Below, piece after piece: positions 1 through 4,740 of a stretch of 5,484 bases of DNA. The notes under the pieces were generated by a model that saw only the letters and a program-made list of their open reading frames with translations, was not told where the DNA came from and ran no database searches. This DNA comes from Alphaproteobacteria bacterium. GTDB lineage: Bacteria > Pseudomonadota > Alphaproteobacteria > Rickettsiales > UBA1997. The position numbers and the translations under genes were made by a program. Within the stretch, counting starts at the first letter, position 1. Each line of letters opens with the position of its first letter. The stretch is from contig VGDN01000078.1 in assembly GCA_016869695.1 (NCBI GenBank), positions 1 through 5,484 on the forward strand, read 5' to 3'.

Positions 1-38
1 GACAACGTTAAGAGTACGGCCAATGGAATGAATACCAT
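1..38 (-). CDS. Start of a membrane-protein gene, probably phosphate ABC transporter permease PstC (partial, runs off the left edge)
   Basis: On the minus strand an ATG at 38-36 is preceded by GGAGG with a 5-nt spacer (41-37 side), the only strong Shine-Dalgarno match seen at any start in the window. The frame reads M-V-F-I-P-L-A-V-L-L-T-L and then leaves the window. An in-frame TAA at 56-54 lies just upstream, so no earlier start is possible in this frame. A hydrophobic N-terminus directly after pstS on the same strand fits PstC, the membrane permease that normally follows pstS in pst operons; many alphaproteobacterial PstC proteins begin with a short hydrophobic helix. The start and the hydrophobicity are seen in the sequence. 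The PstC identity is inferred from gene order alone, since twelve codons cannot identify a family. Any signal-bearing or membrane protein would also fit. Confidence 0.5.
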   Translation of the reverse strand, partial: MVFIPLAVLLTL

Positions 39-47
39 TAGTTCCTC
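36..47 (-). promoter_or_regulatory. Ribosome binding site of the left-edge gene
   Basis: The minus strand reads GGAGGAACTAATG. A full GGAGG core at 47-43 is separated by five bases from the ATG at 38-36. This spacing and complementarity to the 16S rRNA 3' end decide the start and the strand of the gene at the left edge. No comparable site precedes pstS, bamA or corA. Confidence 0.6.
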
Positions 48-63
48 CGATGTTTAGTAGTTA

Positions 64-120
64 AAAATGCAGGATCTATTTCTACTTCGACGATCGAAGC
101 GAAATATCTCAATGCATTTT
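64..120. repeat. Long nested imperfect hairpin between pstS and the next gene
   Basis: Three stacked stems share one axis: an outer 8-bp stem pairs 64-71 with 113-120 (AAAATGCA / TGCATTTT), a middle 6-bp stem pairs 77-82 with 101-106 (TATTTC / GAAATA), and an inner 6-bp stem pairs 85-90 with 94-99 (CTTCGA / TCGAAG) around a 3-base loop. Small internal loops separate them. In the minus-strand transcript it would fold downstream of pstS and 26 nt ahead of the next start codon. It has no run of U immediately after it that would make it a standard terminator. It may stabilise the pstS message, attenuate transcription into the next gene, or be a dispersed palindromic element. Folding energy was not computed. 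Confidence 0.5.
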
Positions 121-141
121 GAGACAAGAAGCTCATCACAA

Positions 142-165
142 AGCTAGGCTTAAAAAAGCCTAGCT
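142..165 (-). terminator. Perfect 10-bp stem-loop after pstS (possible weak terminator or mRNA 3' stabiliser)
   Basis: AGCTAGGCTT at 142-151 pairs exactly with AAGCCTAGCT at 156-165 around a 4-base loop (AAAA on plus, UUUU in the pstS transcript). It starts 28 nt beyond the pstS stop codon on the minus strand. Downstream of the stem in that direction there are only two more T after the stem's last base, so this is not a textbook intrinsic terminator. Its position fits partial termination or protection of the pstS 3' end. That would leave the binding protein more abundant than the permease, a known pattern in ABC importer operons. Confidence 0.45.
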
Positions 166-193
166 AAGCGAAGACCCCAACACTGGCGAGCAC

Positions 194-1165
194 CTATTTC
201 AAAGCACTAACCACCCCATCCCGCGCCTTTTTGATTTCCAAATCGGTTAACGGAATGAGTCCCTTTTGCAAAAGATAGCCATCCTTGCCGATGGTATTTT
301 TGCTAATGATTTCCTGCACAAATTCTCGCATGCCCGGAATCAGATTTAGATGCTCTTTTTTGAAGTAGATGAAAAGCGGACGAGAAACTTTATAGCGTCC
401 AGAGACAATGGAATCAAAGCTCGGCACCACATGATTAATGTCAGCCGCCTTGATCGTACCGTGATTTTCTTCCAAGAAACTGAAGCCAAAAATCCCTAAA
501 GCGTCCGGATCGTTTTTTAGTTTTTGGACGATTAAATTGTCGTTCTCGCCCGCTTCAATGAAGTGTCCGTCACTTCTGATAACGCCACATTTTTTCTTCG
601 AAAGCTTAGTTAATTTTTTGCAAGGCTCTTCCATTACTAACTCGACAAAAGCATCGCGCGTGCCCGAGCTTGTAGGTGGGCCGTAGATTATGATTTTTGT
701 GTTTGGTAGTAACGGATCGATTTCACTCCACTTCTGATAGGCGCTGCCGTCGCGCAGAGCAAGGAAGATTTGCTCTTTAGTCAGGCTGAATTTTTTGCCA
801 GCCACTGAGTTGGCAAGCACGATGCCGTCATAACCGATTTTGATTTCGACGATTTCTTTTACGCCATGCTCTGCGCATTTGGCGATCTCGCTTGGCTCTA
901 CAAGGCGCGAAGCGTTGGAAAAATCAGGAAATTCGTAACCAACTCCGCTACAAAAAAGTTTGAAGCCGCCACCCGTTCCGGTTGACTCAATGATTGGCGT
1001 ACGAAATTCGGTATCGCGTCCAAAAGTTTCGGCAATAACAGAAGTAAAGGGATAAACAGTAGAAGAGCCTACGACGTGAATATGGGTACGCGCTTTCGGA
1101 GTGAAGAAATCAAAAGCAAAAACGTTAGTTGTAAAAAGAAATGAGAGGATGATGAGTCGTAACAT
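194..1165 (-). CDS. pstS: Periplasmic phosphate-binding protein of the Pst ABC transporter
   Basis: PstS captures inorganic phosphate in the periplasm and delivers it to the PstCAB importer. The 323-residue product begins with a signal peptide (hydrophobic core about residues 2-13, likely cleavage after VFA at residue 17). Phosphate-site motifs follow in order: GSSTVYP (33-39), ESTGTGGG (60-67), NASR (84-87), GYDGI (111-115) and TSSGTRDAF (165-173). Later come EAGEND (204-209), a glycine-phenylalanine strand around 224-230 and SRPLFIY (261-267), all recalled as typical of alphaproteobacterial PstS. Cysteines at 72, 97, 182 and 193 fall in two close pairs and could form disulfides after export. 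Length is normal for the family. The start fits because the signal peptide begins at once, although no clear Shine-Dalgarno precedes it. The next minus-strand gene is probably pstC, so a pst operon transcribed leftward is likely. No convincing Pho box was found upstream. Confidence 0.93.
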   Translation of the reverse strand: MLRLIILSFLFTTNVFAFDFFTPKARTHIHVVGSSTVYPFTSVIAETFGRDTEFRTPIIESTGTGGGFKLFCSGVGYEFPDFSNASRLVEPSEIAKCAEHGVKEIVEIKIGYDGIVLANSVAGKKFSLTKEQIFLALRDGSAYQKWSEIDPLLPNTKIIIYGPPTSSGTRDAFVELVMEEPCKKLTKLSKKKCGVIRSDGHFIEAGENDNLIVQKLKNDPDALGIFGFSFLEENHGTIKAADINHVVPSFDSIVSGRYKVSRPLFIYFKKEHLNLIPGMREFVQEIISKNTIGKDGYLLQKGLIPLTDLEIKKARDGVVSALK

Positions 1166-1179
1166 AACCGATTAATTAA

Positions 1180-1193
1180 CCTACAGCTGCAGG
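1180..1193. promoter_or_regulatory. Imperfect 14-bp palindrome upstream of pstS
   Basis: CCTACAGCTGCAGG is a dyad of two 7-bp halves with one mismatch, containing the perfect palindromes CAGCTG and CTGCAG. It lies 15-28 bases upstream of the pstS start codon, a position where an operator could act. No regulator is identified and a match of this size can occur by chance. Confidence 0.2.
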
Positions 1194-1226
1194 GCTACAT
1201 CACGAGAAAGCTTGTACAGGGTTCTA

Positions 1227-1235
1227 TTTTTTTTT
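1227..1235. repeat. T9 homopolymer (A9 on the pstS strand)
   Basis: Nine consecutive T lie in the divergent gap between pstS and bamA. Read toward pstS this is an A-tract 62-70 bases ahead of its start. It may bend DNA or act like an UP element, or may simply be a length-variable homopolymer. No good hairpin precedes it on the plus strand, so it is not called a terminator. Confidence 0.5.
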
Positions 1236-1254
1236 GGAAAGTCAACCCGGGCAG

Positions 1255-1289
1255 GATTTTAGATTTTAGATTTTAGATTTTTGATTTTA
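1255..1289 (+). repeat. Tandem heptamer array, five copies of GATTTTA
   Basis: Five consecutive 7-bp units fill 1255-1261, 1262-1268, 1269-1275, 1276-1282 and 1283-1289. All read GATTTTA except the fourth, which reads GATTTTT. The array ends 35 bases before the bamA ATG, so changes in copy number would alter promoter spacing or leader length without touching the protein. It resembles the short tandemly repeated repetitive (STRR) heptamers described in cyanobacteria in unit length and intergenic placement, not necessarily in origin. Confidence 0.9.
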
Positions 1290-1310
1290 CGGTCGACTCG
1301 TCCCAATAAA
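1281..1310 (+). promoter_or_regulatory. Possible sigma-70-type promoter for bamA
   Basis: TTGATT at 1281-1286 (4 of 6 matches to TTGACA) and AATAAA at 1305-1310 (4 of 6 to TATAAT) are 18 bp apart. The -35-like hexamer exists only because the fourth heptamer unit ends in T rather than A. Transcription from here would start around 1317, giving a very short leader, consistent with the lack of a Shine-Dalgarno before the ATG at 1325. AT-rich sequence makes such matches easy to find, so support is weak. Confidence 0.25.
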
Positions 1311-1324
1311 TCAGCACTTAAAAC

Positions 1325-3613
1325 ATGTTAGAAAAGCGCACAAAATTACTGCTGTTTTTTGCTGCGTTTTTTTTGGTGTCGGAAGTTTTTGCTGCAGAAA
1401 AAATACTTGTAGTTCAAGGAAATGAACGGGTGGATGAAGGGACTATTTTGTCGCTACTAGATGTTGGCGGGCTGAAAAAAAATACCGAACTGTCTCGACG
1501 AGTTTCACTAAAAAAACTCTACGAATCCGACCTGTTTCTTGAGGCAAGAATTTACGAAGATGGCGGAAAAATCATCGTTGAGATAAAGGAAAATCCTCTG
1601 ATCTCCGACATAAAATTCATTGGTAACAAGAAGATTGAGACCGAAGCGCTACAAGCAGAAATCACCTCCAAAAAGCGTACGGTTTTCACGAAATCAAAAC
1701 TGCAGAATGATCTCAAGCGCCTAGGCGAAATCTATCTCAAGAGTGGGCGCTTCCTGACCAAAATCGATCCAAAAATTATCCAAAAAGATCAAAATCGCGT
1801 TGAGCTCATCTTCGATATTGCCGAGGGGCCAAAAGCAAAAATCGGCAAAGTTTATTTTGTGGGAAACCAGGCCTTCTCCGATCGCGAACTGATTGATGAG
1901 ATCTCCACCAAAGAATCAAAGTGGTGGAAGTTCCTCTCCTCTTCTGATTCCTACGACTCCGACCGCATCGAATTCGACAAGGAAAAACTGCGCCGTTTTT
2001 ACGGATCTAATGGTTACGCCGACTTCACCACCATCTCCGCTACTGCCCAAATCATGCCACAAAAAACCGAATTCTTCGTAACGTTTTTGCTCGAAGAAGG
2101 AGTGCAATACAAAGTAGGCGAGACCAATATTCTCAACCATATAGAGAAGTTTGACGCCTCGATTCTAAACAAGGAAATCCTGCTCAAAGAAGGCAAGATC
2201 TACAACTCGGATTTGGTTGAAAAAACTATCGACAAAATGGTCGAGCTGATGTCGGAAAAATCTTACGCTTTTGCTCACATAGAGCCAATTCTTAAGCGCA
2301 ATCGTGAGACAAAAATCATCGATATCGATTTCGTGATCAGCGAGACGCCGCGCATTTATATCAACCAAATCCGCATCTTTGGCAACACACACACCATGGA
2401 TTCCGTCATCCGCCGTGAGCTGCGCTTCCGCGAAGGCGATCCTTACAACGTCACCAAAATCAATCGTAGCAAACAGCGCTTAGAAAATCTTGGCTTCTTC
2501 GAGAAGGTTGAATTCAGAAACAAAAGAATTGGCGAGACGGACAAGATGGATCTAGAGATCGAGGTAAAGGAGAAAAAAACCGGCGAACTTAATCTGGGCG
2601 TGGGTTATTCAACGGTGAATCGCTTGACGCTGAGCACCGGAATCAAAGAGCGAAACATGTTTGGAACTGGTCAGGAGCTTGGCTTCAACATTCAAAAATC
2701 CTTCGCCAGCCTTACCGCCGACGTCAACTACACCAAACCATATTTCATGAATCTGCCCCTCGATGCCGGTATTGATTTGTTCAAATATGATTTCAGCAAG
2801 CGCAACTCATTGATCTACGACCAGCAATCATCAGGCCTAACACTGCGTGGCGATTATTCGCTCACCGAATTTCTCTCTCACCAACTGCGCTATTCTTACT
2901 CCGAACAAATCATCAACAACATCTCACCCGGCGCCTCAATCAGCATTCAAATGTTGCAAGGAAGTTACGTCACTTCCGGCATCGGTCAGTCCATTTTTTA
3001 CGACAAGCGCGACAACAAAATAAACCCGCGCGATGGCTACTACGTCTCACTCTCGCAGGATTATTCCGGCATCGGCGGCAACATCAACATGCTTAAACAT
3101 GAGGGCTCGGCCGGTTATTACCTGCCAACCACCAGCAAGGATTTTGTGCTAAAATTCATGGCGCGCGGCGGCGTGATTGAAGGGCTTGGCGGACAAGCGG
3201 TACGCAGCAACTACGGCTTCTTCTTGGGCGGCAATAATTTTCGCGGTTTCCAATATGCCGGTCTCGGCCCACGTACACAGGACAGCAGTGGTAGAGCAGT
3301 TGGCGGCAGTGTGATTGGTGGTAAAATTTATTACGTCGGCACCGCCGAATTCATGTTCCCACTCGGCTTGCCACGCGAGCTCGGCATCAATGGTGTGTTC
3401 TTCTCCGACAATGGTACGGTAAAAGGTGTTGACCAGCAAACGCGTGCTGGCACTAATATTTCCGACTCAGGCTCAATCCGCTCTTCCTACGGTTTCAGCA
3501 TCGCCTGGTCCTCCCCACTTGGCCCAATCCGCCTTGATTTCGCCAGGATCGCCCGCAAAGAAATTTACGACCAAACCCAGACTTTCCGCTTTAGCTTTGG
3601 AACGACATTTTAG
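1325..3613 (+). CDS. bamA: Outer membrane protein assembly factor BamA (Omp85 family)
   Basis: BamA is the core of the BAM complex that folds and inserts beta-barrel proteins into the outer membrane. The 762-residue product has a signal peptide (basic MLEKRTK, hydrophobic core about 8-18, likely cleavage after VFA at residue 23). Five POTRA domains follow at roughly 25-90, 91-168, 171-260, 262-342 and 345-417; POTRA 2, 3 and 5 open with recognisable strands such as ISDIKFIGNKKI and IGKVYFVGN. A 16-strand-type barrel occupies about 420-762. The FRGF motif (639-642) is the conserved loop-6 V/I-RGF signature, and the chain ends in phenylalanine after FRFSFGTT, as barrel proteins recognised by BAM usually do. 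Length is typical. No Shine-Dalgarno is visible before the ATG, but the signal peptide supports this start. The usual neighbours (rseP upstream, skp, lpxD, fabZ or lpxA downstream) are absent. The first part is richer in A and T than the barrel part. Confidence 0.96.
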   Translation: MLEKRTKLLLFFAAFFLVSEVFAAEKILVVQGNERVDEGTILSLLDVGGLKKNTELSRRVSLKKLYESDLFLEARIYEDGGKIIVEIKENPLISDIKFIGNKKIETEALQAEITSKKRTVFTKSKLQNDLKRLGEIYLKSGRFLTKIDPKIIQKDQNRVELIFDIAEGPKAKIGKVYFVGNQAFSDRELIDEISTKESKWWKFLSSSDSYDSDRIEFDKEKLRRFYGSNGYADFTTISATAQIMPQKTEFFVTFLLEEGVQYKVGETNILNHIEKFDASILNKEILLKEGKIYNSDLVEKTIDKMVELMSEKSYAFAHIEPILKRNRETKIIDIDFVISETPRIYINQIRIFGNTHTMDSVIRRELRFREGDPYNVTKINRSKQRLENLGFFEKVEFRNKRIGETDKMDLEIEVKEKKTGELNLGVGYSTVNRLTLSTGIKERNMFGTGQELGFNIQKSFASLTADVNYTKPYFMNLPLDAGIDLFKYDFSKRNSLIYDQQSSGLTLRGDYSLTEFLSHQLRYSYSEQIINNISPGASISIQMLQGSYVTSGIGQSIFYDKRDNKINPRDGYYVSLSQDYSGIGGNINMLKHEGSAGYYLPTTSKDFVLKFMARGGVIEGLGGQAVRSNYGFFLGGNNFRGFQYAGLGPRTQDSSGRAVGGSVIGGKIYYVGTAEFMFPLGLPRELGINGVFFSDNGTVKGVDQQTRAGTNISDSGSIRSSYGFSIAWSSPLGPIRLDFARIARKEIYDQTQTFRFSFGTTF

Positions 3614-3681
3614 TGGTTAGTGGTTAGTGGTAAGTGGTAAGAAATCGCCACTTACCACTTACCACTTACCACTTACCCTAA
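3611..3681. repeat. Inverted heptamer array forming a long hairpin between bamA and corA
   Basis: The left arm is TAGTGGT three times (3611-3631) and AAGTGGT once (3632-3638); the right arm is CCACTT (3648-3653) followed by ACCACTT three times (3654-3674) and a degenerate tail. In the best register 3626-3641 pairs with 3651-3666 for 16 uninterrupted base pairs around a 9-base loop. A T-T mismatch, six more pairs (3619-3624 with 3668-3673), another T-T mismatch and three pairs follow. The periodic units also allow a register shifted by seven. The first unit contains the bamA TAG stop codon. No U-run follows, so a standard intrinsic terminator is not supported. It may block or slow read-through, protect the bamA mRNA end, or limit corA translation. 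Confidence 0.92.
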
Positions 3682-3685
3682 CCTT

Positions 3686-4648
3686 ATGATCCGCCTCTTC
3701 CAACTCCCCTCCTATCTCCAACTTAAGGTCAACTCACTTAGCGAGATCGAAAATTTTGATGATCTTAAGCAGAAAATTTCCTGGATTGATCTACAAGATC
3801 CAACACCGGCACAGATTCGTGAAGTTGAGGAATTTTACGGCATAAGCTTTCCAACTCGTCAGCAGCAAGAAGAAATCGAGACTTCATCACGTTACTTAGA
3901 AAATTCCGGCGTCATCAAAATCAACTCAACTTTCGTGAATATCGTGCCGCATTCCGGCAAGTTAGAGGAGCAGGAAATGTCCTTCATCCTCTCCGAAAAA
4001 ACCCTCTTCACCCTGCGCTATTTCGACAGCCGCGTGATTTCGGAAGTGGTCAAAAAGATAAAACAGTTTCCGCTGGTTTTCGTGAACCCGACCAAAATCT
4101 TCATCGCCATCCTCGAATCGCGCACTGACTTTGACGCCGACCTCATGGAATCGGTTTCCAAATATGTCGCCGAGATCAGTCGCAAAGTAACTTACGACAA
4201 AAATCTCGACGAAAAAATGCTGCTGAAAATCAATGAATGTCAGGAGCTAACCATGTCGCTACGCGAGGCACTTTTCGACAAGCAACGCGTGCTTTCATCT
4301 CTACATCGCAACGAAGATCTGATGCTCGAAAATCACAACCGTTTGCGCATCATCATTAAGGATATCAACTCGCTGATTGAGCATGCGAATTTTAACTTCA
4401 CGCGCTTGGAATATCTGCAAAACAGCTTCCTTGGCTTACTCAATGTTGAACAAAATAAAGTGATCAAAACATTCACCGTCGTCTCACTTGTCTTCATGCC
4501 GCCAACTTTGATTGCCAGCATTTATGGTATGAATTTCCAGATAATGCCTGAGCTGGCCTGGCGAATCGGTTACCCCATCGCACTACTACTAATGCTGATC
4601 TCGTCGGTGATTCCACTGGCAATTTTTAAGAGAAAGAGGTGGTTGTAA
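3686..4648 (+). CDS. corA: CorA-family magnesium/divalent cation transporter
   Basis: CorA is a homopentameric inner-membrane channel that takes up Mg2+ (often also Co2+ or Ni2+). The 320-residue product has a soluble N-terminal alpha/beta domain (about 1-165, including WIDLQDPT at 33-40 and the FPTRQQQEEIE segment at 55-65). A long helical stretch (about 170-255) leads to the first membrane helix (about 258-279). The family signature YGMNF lies at 280-284, with GMN at 281-283 forming the outer selectivity loop, followed by MPEL. The second helix is about 294-314 and a basic tail (KRKRWL) ends the protein inside the cell. Length matches the proteobacterial family. The frame has an upstream TAA at 3638-3640 and no earlier ATG, so 3686 is the best start, but no Shine-Dalgarno is visible and the bamA-corA hairpin ends just ahead of it. 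Ion specificity cannot be read from the sequence. Confidence 0.95.
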   Translation: MIRLFQLPSYLQLKVNSLSEIENFDDLKQKISWIDLQDPTPAQIREVEEFYGISFPTRQQQEEIETSSRYLENSGVIKINSTFVNIVPHSGKLEEQEMSFILSEKTLFTLRYFDSRVISEVVKKIKQFPLVFVNPTKIFIAILESRTDFDADLMESVSKYVAEISRKVTYDKNLDEKMLLKINECQELTMSLREALFDKQRVLSSLHRNEDLMLENHNRLRIIIKDINSLIEHANFNFTRLEYLQNSFLGLLNVEQNKVIKTFTVVSLVFMPPTLIASIYGMNFQIMPELAWRIGYPIALLLMLISSVIPLAIFKRKRWL

Positions 4649-4654
4649 ACGCTA

Positions 4655-4678
4655 CTAAGCCGCTACGGATTGGCTTGG
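4655..4678. other. Weak stem-loop in the corA/nadC convergent gap
   Basis: CTAAGCC at 4655-4661 can pair with GGCTTGG at 4672-4678 (seven pairs, one G-T) around a 10-base loop. It lies just after the corA stop and is also in the 3' flank of nadC. Neither strand has a T-run after it. The rest of the 92-base gap between the two convergent stop codons shows nothing else that can be supported. Confidence 0.2.
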
Positions 4679-4740
4679 CTAGACACAATTCTTACTAATC
4701 CCAATCGCACTTAAGGACTCACTCCCCTTGTCATTCCCGA

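Noticed and set aside
22..39. AATGG / CCATT inverted repeat at the left-edge start codon.
   Set aside because: Only 5 bp with an 8-base loop; expected by chance.
1..60. Plus-strand open frame ending in two consecutive TAG codons, which could be the tail of a gene entering from the left (ending DNVKSTANGMNTISSSDV).
   Set aside because: Only 18 codons with no recognisable family. The opposite strand has a strong Shine-Dalgarno and a start in the expected pst operon position, which explains the region better.
1206..1235. The T9 run as the tail of a plus-strand intrinsic terminator.
   Set aside because: The preceding sequence forms at most a 4-bp stem, and no gene on the plus strand would end here.
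1240..1245. TTGACT on the minus strand as a -35 element for pstS.
   Set aside because: No acceptable -10 hexamer occurs 16-18 bases downstream; the sequence there is ACCCTG-like.
1166..1245. A Pho box (paired CTGTCA-like direct repeats) upstream of pstS.
   Set aside because: CTGTACA and CTGTAGG are present, but not as two copies with the required 11-bp period.
3149..3439. A 96-codon open frame on the minus strand inside bamA.
   Set aside because: It lies opposite the highly conserved barrel coding sequence, has no ribosome binding site recognised and no family resemblance. It is a by-product of codon use in bamA.
4668..4706. GATTGG / CCAATC inverted repeat in the corA-nadC gap as a bidirectional terminator.
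   Set aside because: Six base pairs over a 27-base loop with no T-run on either strand.
4729..4739. TGTCATTCCCG, which begins like a palindromic intergenic repeat seen in several bacterial genomes.
   Set aside because: The complementary half (CGGGAAT-type) does not follow, so there is no palindrome and only 11 bases of resemblance.
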